Notes: generated by a model from the letters alone, not told the origin. A stretch of 64,000 nt of DNA from Thermomonas sp. (GCF_023953935.1 NZ_JAMLIW010000001.1:186001-250000); one strand, 5' to 3'; positions 8,198 through 17,836 are shown, numbered from the stretch's first letter. Numbers and translations: made by a program.

Positions 8198-9049
8198 ATG
8201 TTTGAACGGTTTTCGCGCAGCTGGAATCTGATCAAGGCCAGCGCCGGCGTGCTGTCGAAAGACAAGGAATTGCTGGTGTTTCCGCTGCTGTCGACGATAT
8301 GCAGCCTGATCGTCCTCGCCGCATTCGTGCTGCCGGCGCTGGGGATGGGGGCACTGGACAACCTGCACAGTGGTTCGGCGGGAACCCGGGTCGGGGTCTA
8401 CGTCCTGGCTTTCCTGTTCTACCTGGTCCAGTACTTCGTGATCTTCTTCTTCAATTCCGCGCTGGTCGGTGCCGCCATGATCCGGCTCGACGGCGGCAAT
8501 CCGACCGTGGGCGACGGGCTGGGCATCGCCTTCCGCAAGCTGGTGCCGATTCTTGGCTATGCCGCCATCGCGGCCACCGTGGGCTTGATTTTGCGCTCAG
8601 TGCAGGAGCGCGCCGGGTTCCTGGGCCGGATCGCGGTCGGCCTGCTCGGGGTGGCGTGGACGGTGGCGACCTTCCTGGTGGTGCCGGTGCTGGTGACCCG
8701 CGACATCGGGCCGATCGACGCGCTGAAGGAAAGCGCCACGCTGCTCAAGAAGACCTGGGGCGAGAACCTGATCGGCCAGGGCGGCGTCGGCGTGGTGTTC
8801 GCCCTGTTCTATGCCTTGCTGGCCGTGGTGGGCATCGTGGCAATTGCCCTCGTCGGCGCAGGCACCCAGAACGCGATGCTGGCAGGCGTGACGGCGGCGA
8901 TCGTGGCGTTCGCCTTCGTGTTGACCGCCCTGGTCCAGGCCGCGCTGTCGGGCATCTACTCGGCCGCGCTGTATCGCTACGCCACCGCACAGGAAACGCC
9001 GGCGGGCTTCGACAGCCAGCTCCTGCAGCATTCCTTCGCCGTCAAATGA
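8198..9049 (+). CDS. DUF6159-like polytopic membrane protein
   Basis: A 283-residue membrane protein starting MFERFSRSWNLIKAS, a form typical of the DUF6159 family of unknown function. After a short cytosolic segment ending in SKDKELLVFPLLS there are about six hydrophobic helices. A conserved-looking soluble loop around residues 170-195 (DIGPIDALKESATLLKKTWG) resembles glycerophosphodiester-associated membrane proteins. The ATG at 8198 is preferred to one at 8156 because it gives the family start. No operon partner: rlmB is divergent and GspA lies 162 bases downstream. I see no gene or clear signal in that gap. Confidence 0.8.
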   Translation: MFERFSRSWNLIKASAGVLSKDKELLVFPLLSTICSLIVLAAFVLPALGMGALDNLHSGSAGTRVGVYVLAFLFYLVQYFVIFFFNSALVGAAMIRLDGGNPTVGDGLGIAFRKLVPILGYAAIAATVGLILRSVQERAGFLGRIAVGLLGVAWTVATFLVVPVLVTRDIGPIDALKESATLLKKTWGENLIGQGGVGVVFALFYALLAVVGIVAIALVGAGTQNAMLAGVTAAIVAFAFVLTALVQAALSGIYSAALYRYATAQETPAGFDSQLLQHSFAVK

Positions 9050-9211
9050 CACACTGACGCCGGCACGCGCTGCGCTGGCCCTGGCCCGTGCAGCCTGCCG
9101 GCGCCGGCTGGATCGGTCGTGAACGCGCGTCGGATGGGCCGCGACCGCGGCACGCCCTGACGCGGACCCGCGGCGCTCGCGCCGCTGCGCGTCTCGTGGC
9201 ACGCTAGACGG

Positions 9212-10831
9212 ATGTACCTTGCCTATTACGGCCTGCGCGAGCCGCCCTTTTCGATCACCCCGGACCCGCGCTTCGTCTTTCTCAGCGAGCGCCACCGGGA
9301 CGCCTTGGCGCACCTGTTGTTCGGCATCGACAAGGGTGGTGGCGGCGGCTTCGTGCAGCTGACCGGCGAGGTCGGCACCGGCAAAACCACCCTCAGTCGC
9401 TTGCTGCTGGAGCAGCTTCCCGAGCACGCCCGGATCGCACTGGTACTCAATCCGCGCCAGAACGCGGTCGAGCTGCTGGAAACGGTGTGCGAGGAACTGC
9501 ACATCAACATTGAAGGCAAGCACGGCAGCGCCAAAGCCCTGGTCGACGCCCTCAACGCCTACCTGCTGGACGCCTACGCGCAGGGCCTGCGGGTGGTGCT
9601 GCTGATCGACGAGGCGCAGAACCTGCCGCCGGATGCGCTGGAGCAGGTGCGGCTGCTGACCAACCTGGAAACCCACACCCAGAAGCTGCTGCAAATCCTG
9701 CTGCTGGGCCAGCCCGAACTGCGCGATCTGCTGGCGCGCCCGGAGCTGCGCCAGCTGGCCCAGCGCATCACCGCACGCTTCCACCTGAGCCCGCTGGACG
9801 AACGCGAAACCGCGGCCTATCTGCGCCACCGCTGGCGGGTGGCGGGCGGATCGCGTTTCCCGTTCAACGCCAAGGCGGTGCGCCGGCTGCACGCGCTGTC
9901 CGGCGGCGTGCCGCGGCTGCTCAACGTGATCGCAGAACGCGCGCTGCTGGCCGGCTACGCCCGCGATGCGGTCAGCATCGACGCCAAGCTGGTGAACGCG
10001 GCGGCGCGCGAAGTCCTGCCGCCCGCGCGTGCGCCACGCTTCCACCCGCTGCTTGCCGTGGGCAGCGGGGTGGCCGTGGCGGCGCTGATCGCCGCCACCT
10101 GGTACTTCCACCCGTGGCCGTCGGGTGCCAGCGCCGCGCCCACGAAGGCGCAGCCGATGCTCTCGGCGGTGCCATCCAACACACCCGCGAGATTGCCCGG
10201 GCCGGTCGTTGACACTGTGGATGCAGCCACATTCGAACAGCTGCTCGCCACCGTCAACGCTTCACCAACGGCCGCCTGGCGCGAACTGCTGCAACAGTGG
10301 TCACTGGGCGGGGATACCATCACCCTGGCCGCTGACGGGAGTTGCAGCCCGACCGCAGCGCGCCTGGACCTGCATTGCATCCAGGGCAGTACCCGCCTGG
10401 ACACGCTGCTGGCCCTGGACCGGCCGCTGCTGCTGCGCCTGCGCGCGGGCGCGGTGGATGCCTGGGCGCTGCTGCTGGGCGCGGATGCGCGCATGGTTCG
10501 CCTGCGGATCGGCACGCGCACGATCGACATCGACCGCACCCTGCTGCAATCGCGCTGGGATGGCCGCTACGCGGGCCTGTGGCGCGGCCCCGACGCGCTC
10601 GCGCAATCACCGCTGCCTGGCACCGCCGGCCCGGCGGTCGACTGGCTGTGGCAACAGCTTGCGGCACAACCACAGGCGCCCGGCACACCCTACAACGCTG
10701 CACTGCGTGCGGCAGTGCGCGAATTGCAGAACGCACGCGGCTTGCCCACCGATGGCATCGCCGGCTCCCTGACCCTGATGGCCTTGGCCAATGACCTGCC
10801 CGGCCCGCGCCTGCAGCGGGTGCTGGAGTGA
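9212..10831 (+). CDS. gspA: GspA/ExeA-type AAA ATPase with peptidoglycan-binding domain
   Basis: A 539-residue inner-membrane protein. The N-terminal AAA domain holds Walker A GEVGTGKTT (residues 52-60) and Walker B VVLLIDEAQ (128-136). A membrane helix lies near residues 273-297, and a periplasmic part ends in a peptidoglycan-binding repeat (AALRAAVRELQNARGLPTDG region). The family start MYLAYYGLREPPFSITPDP is clear. In Aeromonas ExeA works with ExeB to place the type II secretion channel across peptidoglycan; the same role is inferred here. The next gene, six bases away, is the GspB partner. No other secretion genes are in the window. Confidence 0.92.
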   Translation: MYLAYYGLREPPFSITPDPRFVFLSERHRDALAHLLFGIDKGGGGGFVQLTGEVGTGKTTLSRLLLEQLPEHARIALVLNPRQNAVELLETVCEELHINIEGKHGSAKALVDALNAYLLDAYAQGLRVVLLIDEAQNLPPDALEQVRLLTNLETHTQKLLQILLLGQPELRDLLARPELRQLAQRITARFHLSPLDERETAAYLRHRWRVAGGSRFPFNAKAVRRLHALSGGVPRLLNVIAERALLAGYARDAVSIDAKLVNAAAREVLPPARAPRFHPLLAVGSGVAVAALIAATWYFHPWPSGASAAPTKAQPMLSAVPSNTPARLPGPVVDTVDAATFEQLLATVNASPTAAWRELLQQWSLGGDTITLAADGSCSPTAARLDLHCIQGSTRLDTLLALDRPLLLRLRAGAVDAWALLLGADARMVRLRIGTRTIDIDRTLLQSRWDGRYAGLWRGPDALAQSPLPGTAGPAVDWLWQQLAAQPQAPGTPYNAALRAAVRELQNARGLPTDGIAGSLTLMALANDLPGPRLQRVLE

Positions 10832-10837
10832 ATTTCG

Positions 10838-11563
10838 ATGTCGCTGATCCTTGAAGCCCTGCGCAAATCCGAAGCCGAACGTCAGCGCGAGGGGGCCCCG
10901 AGCGTGGCGATGGAACTGCCGCCGGTGCCCGCACGCGGCGCCGGCGCCACGCCAGGCTGGGTGTGGCCGACGCTGGCCATCGTGGTCGTCGGCGCGGTTC
11001 TGGCGGGATGGTTGGGAATACGCGCTGGCAAAGGCGGCCATACGACCGACCCCGCCGCCCAAGCGGCGCCCGCAGGCGCCACGCCGCCGGCCGCTGCGGC
11101 CGCGCCATCCGCTCCTGCCGGGCCTGCTCCACTGCCCGCACCGCCGCCTGCGCCGCTGCCCGTACCACAGCCGGCTCCGCCAGCGCCCGCGTCTCCCTCC
11201 CTGGCCGCCGCGCCCGAACCACCGCCCGCACCCGCGCATGCGCCGCCTCCCAGCGTCGCGACCCCGCCGCCAGCGCCGCCGGCTCCGTCCGCATCGCTGC
11301 GCCCGGTCCCGGCCCCGGCGCCAGCCATCACCCCGCGCGCGGAAGACAGCGAAGACGCCCCGCCGATTTCAGCCACCGGCCTGCCGGCAATGAAACTGAG
11401 CATGCACATGTGGGACGCCGACCCCGGCAAGCGCTTCGTCATCCTTGACGGCCAGCGCATGGGCGAAGGCGATCGCAACGGCAGCGTGCAGGTGATCGCC
11501 ATCCGCCGCGACGGCGTGATCATCGAGCGCAGCGGCATTCGCGCCCGCGTGCCCCTGCCCTGA
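10838..11563 (+). CDS. gspB: GspB/ExeB-type general secretion protein
   Basis: A 241-residue bitopic protein. The start MSLILEALRKSEAERQR is the recognisable cytosolic tag of the GspB family. A membrane helix lies around residues 45-63, followed by about 100 residues of Pro/Ala-rich spacer able to span the periplasm. The C-terminal globular domain (about 175-241: LSMHMWDADPGKRFVILDGQ onwards) is the conserved type II secretion B domain. It is expected to act as a complex with the GspA ATPase directly upstream. The proline-rich spacer is low complexity. Confidence 0.9.
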   Translation: MSLILEALRKSEAERQREGAPSVAMELPPVPARGAGATPGWVWPTLAIVVVGAVLAGWLGIRAGKGGHTTDPAAQAAPAGATPPAAAAAPSAPAGPAPLPAPPPAPLPVPQPAPPAPASPSLAAAPEPPPAPAHAPPPSVATPPPAPPAPSASLRPVPAPAPAITPRAEDSEDAPPISATGLPAMKLSMHMWDADPGKRFVILDGQRMGEGDRNGSVQVIAIRRDGVIIERSGIRARVPLP

Positions 11564-11579
11564 GCCGCGTGCAGCGCCC

Positions 11580-11798
11580 ATGCCGATCCTCGACTTCCTC
11601 CTCGAGCGCGATTTCGTCGAACTCAACCAGCTGCTGAAGCTGACCGGCCTGTGCGATTCCGGTGGCGCCGGCAAGCAACTGGTGGCCAGCGGCGCGGTGC
11701 GCGTCGACGGCGTGGTCGAGACGCGCAAGACCGCCAAGATCCATGCCGGGCAGCGGGTGCAGGTGGGGGCGTCGGAGATCCGCGTGCGCGCCCACTGA
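11580..11798 (+). CDS. S4-domain RNA-binding protein, YbcJ-like
   Basis: A 72-residue protein made almost only of one S4 RNA-binding fold, as in E. coli YbcJ. The signature FVELNQLLKLTGLCDSGG is followed by AKQLVASGAVRVDGVVETRK and the closing strand RVQVGASEIRV. It probably binds structured RNA; the target is unknown. It starts 16 bases after gspB and may be co-transcribed with it, although the functions seem unrelated. Confidence 0.88.
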   Translation: MPILDFLLERDFVELNQLLKLTGLCDSGGAGKQLVASGAVRVDGVVETRKTAKIHAGQRVQVGASEIRVRAH

Positions 11799-11924
11799 TG
11801 CACTTGCGTCCGCATTCCCGCACAATCCACGTTGAACCAAGAAGCGGCGGTCGACGGCGGCATCCGATCGCGCAGGATGTCGGTGTCAGCCGCTGCTGGA
11901 CTGCCGGCGGCTTGAGGAGAGGGA

Positions 11925-12476
11925 ATGGGGATTCTTGCCGTCACCGCGGCGGCCGCGATTGCCGTCGGATTGACACTGATATTCAACCGCCTGATCCGCT
12001 TGCGCAATCAGTACCGCACGGCCTGGGCCGACATCGACGTCCAATTGCAGCGCCGCCATGACCTCGTTCCGCAGCTGGTGGAAGCTGTGCGCGGCTACGC
12101 CAAACACGAACGCGCCACCCTGGAAGCCGTCACCGAGCTGCGGGCGCAGGCGCAGGCGATGCGCGGCGCGCGCGATCAGGGTCGCGCCGAAGACCAGCTC
12201 GAACAGGCCCTGTCGCGACTGATCGCGCTGAAGGAGGCCTACCCTGAGCTCAAGGCCAGCGAAAACTTCCAGCAACTGTCCACCGGACTGGTGACCGTCG
12301 AGGATCACCTGCAGTACGCGCGGCGCTTCTACAACGGCGCGGTGCGCGATTACAACGACGCGATCCAGCGCTTCCCCGCGCTGCTGATTGCGCCCGTCTT
12401 CGGTTTCCGCGATGCGGAGTTCTTCCAGGCAGAAACCAGTAGCCAGGCGGCACCACACGTGGAGCTGGGCCGATGA
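11925..12476 (+). CDS. lemA: LemA family membrane-anchored protein
   Basis: A 183-residue LemA protein. One N-terminal membrane helix (residues 4-21) is followed by a long alpha-helical bundle. Family marks are NQYRTAWADIDVQLQRRHDLVPQLVEAVRGYAKHE and TVEDHLQYARRFYNGAVRDYND, seen here as RRHDLVPQLVE near residue 43 and RRFYNGAVRDYN near residue 130. LemA commonly sits beside DUF2207 or TPM-domain proteins, as here: its stop overlaps the ATG of the next gene. Its precise role is unknown; a scaffold or cell-envelope function is suggested by context. Confidence 0.93.
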   Translation: MGILAVTAAAAIAVGLTLIFNRLIRLRNQYRTAWADIDVQLQRRHDLVPQLVEAVRGYAKHERATLEAVTELRAQAQAMRGARDQGRAEDQLEQALSRLIALKEAYPELKASENFQQLSTGLVTVEDHLQYARRFYNGAVRDYNDAIQRFPALLIAPVFGFRDAEFFQAETSSQAAPHVELGR

Positions 12477-14401
12477 AGCACCTGTTCGCGTTGCTGCTGG
12501 GTCTGGCCTGTGCGCTCGCCGCCCCTGCTATTGCGCAGCAAGCGCCGCCCCCGAACGCCGCGACAACCGCCACCCCCGACGCCGACGAGATCGCCCGCCG
12601 CGTCAAAGCGGCCATCGCCCAGGGCGGCAGCGCGGAGGAGACCCGCCAGCGCATCCAGAGCGCACTCGCGGGCAGCGGCTACAGCCTCAAGGATATTTCC
12701 GGCAACGGCGCGGAAGCCGGCGCCGCTTCGGGTCGGGAAGGTGAGCGCATCCTGTCCTACGACATCGACGTCAAGGTCAACGCCGACAACAGCCTCGACG
12801 TCACCGAGACCATCCGCGTCCACGCCGAAGGCATCCAGATCCGGCGCGGCATCTACCGCGACTTCCCGACCCGCTACAAGGATCGCTACGGCAACAGCGT
12901 CGTGGTCGGTTTCAAGGTCATCGACCTGCAGCGCGACGGCAAGGTCGAGCCCTGGTTCACCGAGAACCTCAGCAACGGCGTGCGCGTCAACTTCGGCAAC
13001 GATGATTTCCTGCCGGTGCCCGCCGACTACACCTACACCCTGCGCTACCGCACCAGTCGCCAGATCGGGTTCTTTGCGGATCACGACGAGCTGTACTGGA
13101 ACGCCATCGGCACCGGCTGGGATTTCGTCATCGAACAGGCCAGCGTGCGCGTCCAGCTGCCGCAGCCGGTGCCGGTATCCGCGATGCAGGTAGACGGCTT
13201 CACCGGCACCCAGGGCGCGCACGAGAAAGGCTTCCTCGCGGCGCTGCCCGCTGCCGGCGAGGCGCGCTGGGTCTTGAAGGCACCGCTCTACACGCGGCAG
13301 GGACTGACCATCGTCCTGAGCTTTCCGAAGGGCATCGTCACCGCGCCGACTTCAATCCAGAAAGCGCAATGGTTCTTCAAGGACAATGTTTCCGTCCTGA
13401 TCATGCTGGCCGCGCTGGCGCTGATGCTGGCCTACCTGTTGCTGCGCTGGACCCAGGTGGGTCGCGACCCGCCAGCCGGCACCATCATCGCCCGCTACAC
13501 ACCGCCGGACGGCTACTCGCCCGCCGCCCTGCGCTTCATCCGCACGATGCGCGCCGATGGCCGTGGCTACACCGCCGACCTGCTGGCAATGGCGGTCGCG
13601 GGCCTGCTCACGATCAAACGTGAGCCCAAACGCCTCGGCGCCGACCAGTGGACCGTCACCCGCACCGACGCACGCATCCCCCTCTACATCAGCGACGCCC
13701 AGCGCGAGCTGCTGGATGAACTGTTTTCGGAGGAAGAGACGCTGCAAGTCTCGGCGGCCAATCGCGAGCGGTTTCTGGCCTCACGGCTGGCGCAAACCAA
13801 ACGGCTCGAAGCGAGCTACGCCGGCCGCATGTTCAAGCGCAACGGCAAGCCCATCTTCTTTGCACTGCTGATGGCCATGGGGATATCCGTCCTCGCCTAC
13901 TTCCTCTCGCACGGCAACGGATTGCCGGCGCTGGTCGTGATCGATTTCCTGATGTTCGGCGTCATCGTCCTGTTCGGCCAGCTGCTGCCCGCGCCCACCG
14001 CCGAGGGGCGCAAGCTGCTGGATGAAATCGAGGGACTGAAGCTGTATCTGGGCGTTGCCGAAGACGATGCACTGAAACGGCTGCAAGCCCCGGGGGACGC
14101 ACCCACCCTCGACGCCAGAGAATACGAAGCCATGCTGCCCTATGCGCTGGCGCTGGATGTGGAAGAGGCGTGGACCAAGCAGTTCACCGCTGCCGTAGGC
14201 GAGGCCGTAGCCCAACAGACCGCCTCCAATCTGTCCTGGTACCACGGCACCAGCTTCAGCAACCTGAGCCAGCTCAGCAGCAGCCTCGGCAGCAGCTTCA
14301 ATACCTCGATCGCCTCGGCGTCTTCGCCACCCGGAAGCAGCTCCGGCGGCGGCGGTTCCTCCGGCGGCGGCGGCGGTGGTGGTGGCGGCGGCGGACGCTG
14401 A
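12473..14401 (+). CDS. DUF2207 membrane protein with poly-glycine tail
   Basis: A 642-residue exported membrane protein. The signal peptide ends near residue 21 (PAIAQQ). The DUF2207 beta domain begins at SYDIDVKVNADNSLDVTETI (about 93-112) and contains RRGIYRDFPTRYKDRYGN. A membrane helix lies near 303-323, a cytosolic module follows, two more helices lie at about 461-505, and the last 20 or so residues are Gly/Ser-rich, ending in a run of glycines and Arg. DUF2207 proteins are of unknown function and usually accompany LemA. The ATG overlaps the lemA stop. A diverged tandem paralogue follows three bases downstream. Confidence 0.9.
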   Translation: MKHLFALLLGLACALAAPAIAQQAPPPNAATTATPDADEIARRVKAAIAQGGSAEETRQRIQSALAGSGYSLKDISGNGAEAGAASGREGERILSYDIDVKVNADNSLDVTETIRVHAEGIQIRRGIYRDFPTRYKDRYGNSVVVGFKVIDLQRDGKVEPWFTENLSNGVRVNFGNDDFLPVPADYTYTLRYRTSRQIGFFADHDELYWNAIGTGWDFVIEQASVRVQLPQPVPVSAMQVDGFTGTQGAHEKGFLAALPAAGEARWVLKAPLYTRQGLTIVLSFPKGIVTAPTSIQKAQWFFKDNVSVLIMLAALALMLAYLLLRWTQVGRDPPAGTIIARYTPPDGYSPAALRFIRTMRADGRGYTADLLAMAVAGLLTIKREPKRLGADQWTVTRTDARIPLYISDAQRELLDELFSEEETLQVSAANRERFLASRLAQTKRLEASYAGRMFKRNGKPIFFALLMAMGISVLAYFLSHGNGLPALVVIDFLMFGVIVLFGQLLPAPTAEGRKLLDEIEGLKLYLGVAEDDALKRLQAPGDAPTLDAREYEAMLPYALALDVEEAWTKQFTAAVGEAVAQQTASNLSWYHGTSFSNLSQLSSSLGSSFNTSIASASSPPGSSSGGGGSSGGGGGGGGGGGR

Positions 14402-14404
14402 GAC

Positions 14405-16434
14405 ATGCGCAGGCACGCAGTCGCCATCGCGCGAGCTTTGTTCAGCGGCATCCGCCAGCCGTTTCAGGCCAGGTTCGCGGTAGTCCATGCCTGCCCGCTG
14501 CGCGCGCGCGTCGCGCTGGCGTTGCTGGCGCTGTGCCTGTTGCTTGCGCAGTCCGCAGATGCCGGCGTGCAGGCAGCGCAACCGAGCGCCAAGGTCCCGC
14601 AAAAAGCAACCACGGCCACGGCCGACAAGGCTGCACCCAAGCCCGCAACCGAGGCACCGCTTGCGCTGCCGGAACAGCCACGCCGCCCATCCGGTGACGA
14701 ACGCATCCTCGGCTACGACATCGACATCAAGATCAATGCCGACGGCAGCCTCAACGTCACCGAAATCCTGCGCGTCCACGCCGCAGGCAACAAGATCCGG
14801 CGCGGCATCTACCGCGATTTCCCGACCCGCTACCCGGACCGCTACGGCAACGACGTCGTGGTCGGTTTCAAGGTCATCGGCCTGCAACGCGACGGCAAGC
14901 CCGAGCCGTGGTTCACCGAAGATATCGACAATGGCGTGCGGGTGAACTTCGGCAATGACGACCTTCTGCCGGTCCCCGCGGATTACAGCTACGCCCTGAC
15001 CTATCGCACCGATCGTCAGATCGGATTTTTCAGCGACCACGACGAGCTGTATTGGAACGCCATCGGCAATTCGTGGGAATTTCGCATCGAGCAGGCCAAC
15101 GTCACCGTGCGCCTTCCGCAGGCGGTGGCCATTGCCGCCATGCGCGCGGAGGGCTACACCGGACCCCAGTTCAGCAATGCGCAAGGCTATCGCGCTTCGA
15201 TTCCATCGCCGGGCACGGCGCGCTGGGCGCTGGCCGCTCCGCTGGCTGCTGGGGAAGGAATGACGATCGTCCTGAGCTTCCCCAAGGGCGTCCTGACGCC
15301 GCCCAGTCGCTGGAAAAAACCCGATGGCTGCTCCAGGACAATCCCGGCCCGTCCGTGATGCTGGCGACACTGCTGCTGGTCCTGGGCTGGCAGTTCCTGC
15401 TGTGGCTGCGGGTGGGGCGCGACCCCAAACCGGGCGTCATCATCGCCCGCTACGAGCCGCCCGCCGGCCACTCTCCGGCCGGAGCGCGTTTCCTGCAGCA
15501 GCAGGCCGCGGACGAACTGTGCTTCAGCACCGGGCTGCTGGCACTGGCGGTCAAGGGCCTGATCCGCATCACGGTGGCTGCCGACGGCAACGCATCCCCG
15601 CTGTGGACCTTGACCCGCACCGATGCCGCTCCGGGAGAGCTTCCGGTCTCGGAGCGCAGACTCCTCGACACCCTGTTCGGCAGCCGCGAGGCGGTCACCG
15701 TCGACGAAGCCCACGGCCCATTCCTGCGGTCAGCGCAGACCATGCAGTCCGACGCGCTCAAGCAGCGCTACGGCGGCATGCACCACGACACCCAGGACAC
15801 CACGGGCTGCCTGATTCCGACCGCCATCGGTGCCGCCGGCTTCATCGCCGCTTTCATCCTCGCCAACGGCTGGGCCCTGTGGATGGTGCTGGGCATCGGC
15901 CTGGCAACGGCAGGCGTGGCCCTCGGTTTCTGGAAGCTGACCGCAAGTTACACTGCGGAAGGCCGCAAACTTCTGGACGAATTCGAAGGCCTGAAGACGT
16001 ATCTGAGCGTGGCCGATCGCGATGATCTGGCGCGCTTGCAGGGCCCGGACGCGCCGCCAACGCTCGACGGCGAGCGCTACGCCGCGCTGCTGCCGTGGGC
16101 GATCGCGCTCGGCGTCGAAGCGGCCTGGACCGCCAAGTTCACCGCCGCGGTCGGCTCGGCAATGGCCAGTGCGGCGATCGCGGACTTCGCATGGATCCAG
16201 AACGCCAGCGCCAGCTCGCTCGCCCAGCTCAACCGCCAGCTCAATCACGATCTGAACAGGCGCATCGCCAAAGCCGCTGCGCCACCACCGCTACCGACAA
16301 CCCGCACCCGCACCCGCACCACATCCTCCACCCGCACCAGCTCCAGCCACTACCGTCCCGGTTCCAGCTCTGGTCGCGGTGGCGGCGGTTACTCCGGCGG
16401 CGGCGGTGGTGGCGGCGGCGGCGGCGGGCGCTGA
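14405..16434 (+). pseudogene. Second DUF2207 protein, split by a -1 frame change (pseudogene or frameshifted gene)
   Basis: A tandem paralogue of the preceding gene in two frames. The first part (14405-15358) codes the signal region and the DUF2207 beta domain and stops at 15356-15358. The second (in frame from about 15305 to 16434) codes the membrane helices, cytosolic module and glycine tail; it has an ATG at 15358 overlapping the first stop (TGATG). Alignment with the intact paralogue places the frame change between CCGCCC (15299-15304) and TCGCTG. One C lost from the CCC at 15302-15304 explains it. An A6 run at 15314-15319 could also restore the frame by -1 slippage. Both halves are free of other damage, so the change is recent, an assembly error, or functional. 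Confidence 0.75.
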
Positions 16435-16460
16435 GCACCCGCGCGCTCCTCGCGCCCTGG

Positions 16461-17606
16461 TCAGCGGTGGGTGGCCGGCGGCTTCGCGTCGGCACCCGAA
16501 GTCGAACCAGCCGCTTGCGAGTCCTGCATCGGCACGTCTTCCGCCGACTCGGGCGCCGCGGCTTCATCGCCAGGGACCTCTGCCGGCTCGGCCGGAATCG
16601 CCAGAATGGCACCATCGAGCTCGGCCATCGGGCTTTCGATCGGGCACTTCGGGTCCGGGAAGCCATAGCGCGCGCGCAGCGCCAAGCCGCAGGCGTTGAT
16701 CTCGGCCACGTCCTGGTTGGCGGCGTCCGACGGCTCCACGCATTCTCGCTCGTAGGCGCGGCGGAAGATGTCGCGGCGCTGCAGGAACTCGCTGCCGCAG
16801 CGACGCGCCAGGCGGATGCGGTCGAGGTCATCCTCCACCGCGTTGGCGCCGGACAGCCCGAAATTCTCCAACTCTTCGTCGGTCAGGATCTTCACCGTGC
16901 GATTGGGCACCGTGGTCATCAGGTCATAGACTTCGATCGAAGCGCCGTTGCGTTCGAGGTAATTGCGCAGTTCCTCGCTCAGAGCGCGCAGTTCTTCCCC
17001 AAGCTCCTTGCGGGACGTTGCCGTCGAGCGCATCCGGATCATCCGGTGGATGCCGACCGGCCCGACGATCACGCGCATGTCGCCCGCCGCCAGGATCAGC
17101 ACACAGGCGCTGTGGCAGACCGAATCACCGCGCACCCAGATCGTCCAGTCGTTTTCGCCGATCGCATCGCCCGCGCGCATCGCCGCCTCCACGCTGCCGC
17201 CGGAGGAATCGATGTCGAGGATGCGCTTGCCGATGCCGAGATCAGCAGCCACCTTGCCGGCACGCTCGGCCAGGGCGGCAAAGCCGGCGGTGATCTTGCC
17301 CTTGTAGCGCAGCCGCATCAGGCCAGTGGCGCGGCAGTCTTGCATGGTGGTGCGCAGGTCGAGGTAGGCCAGCGACAGCACCGGCTTGCCGTCGCCGTGC
17401 AGATAATCCGCGCTGCAATCGATCGAGGCATCACCCGCTTCCAGCCGCGCCGGCGACCAGTCGATCTCGGCCTGCGGTTTGCGCTGCGTCACCGGCGCCG
17501 GCGGCGCCATCGCAGCCGCATCGGCGCTGGTCTGGGCAGGCTCAGGCGTGCGGCTGCAGGCGACCATCAGCACGCACAGCAAGAGCAGGATCCGGCGCAA
17601 GGGCAT
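16461..17606 (-). CDS. ClpP/crotonase-fold lipoprotein (COG3904-like)
   Basis: A 381-residue predicted lipoprotein: MPLRRILLLLCVLMVAC gives a lipobox with Cys17. The middle has the look of a ClpP-type protease fold: DSSGGSV at 133-138, CHSACV with candidate nucleophile Ser166, and VGIHRM with candidate His187, about 21 residues on, as in ClpP where Ser and His are about 25 apart. The C-terminal part has several Cys and an acidic, Ala-rich tail. No substrate can be named. The ATG at 17604-17606 starts the lipoprotein signal; a longer in-frame extension has none. Confidence 0.8.
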   Translation of the reverse strand: MPLRRILLLLCVLMVACSRTPEPAQTSADAAAMAPPAPVTQRKPQAEIDWSPARLEAGDASIDCSADYLHGDGKPVLSLAYLDLRTTMQDCRATGLMRLRYKGKITAGFAALAERAGKVAADLGIGKRILDIDSSGGSVEAAMRAGDAIGENDWTIWVRGDSVCHSACVLILAAGDMRVIVGPVGIHRMIRMRSTATSRKELGEELRALSEELRNYLERNGASIEVYDLMTTVPNRTVKILTDEELENFGLSGANAVEDDLDRIRLARRCGSEFLQRRDIFRRAYERECVEPSDAANQDVAEINACGLALRARYGFPDPKCPIESPMAELDGAILAIPAEPAEVPGDEAAAPESAEDVPMQDSQAAGSTSGADAKPPATHR

Positions 17607-17803
17607 CGTGGCGATTCGTCCGAATGACCGTGCCCATTCTAAGGCAACGTTGATTTGTCCAGCGTGCCGCACGCCATGGCGGGCGCGCCCGCGGGCCGAG
17701 TGCGCAAGTGCTTGATCCGGCGTGAGTCGCTGATGGCGATCGCGAGCAAACCGCGGGCGACGCATGAACCGTGGTGAAACTGTCAGACCTGCCGCAACGC
17801 CGC

Positions 17804-17809
17804 TATGAT
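17804..17809 (+). promoter_or_regulatory. Possible -10 box for the 17837 gene
   Basis: TATGAT lies 27 bases upstream of the ATG at 17837. A weak -35-like TGTCAG occurs 17 bases before it. Only a pattern match; the rest of the 17607-17836 gap shows nothing recognisable. Confidence 0.35.
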
Positions 17810-17836
17810 CGTGATGGAACCACGACGGGCGCTGGC

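Noticed and set aside
14338..14400. Glycine-coding GGC/GGT run taken as a separate low-complexity repeat element
   Set aside because: It is simply the coding end of the DUF2207 gene; the same feature ends the paralogue at 16380-16434.
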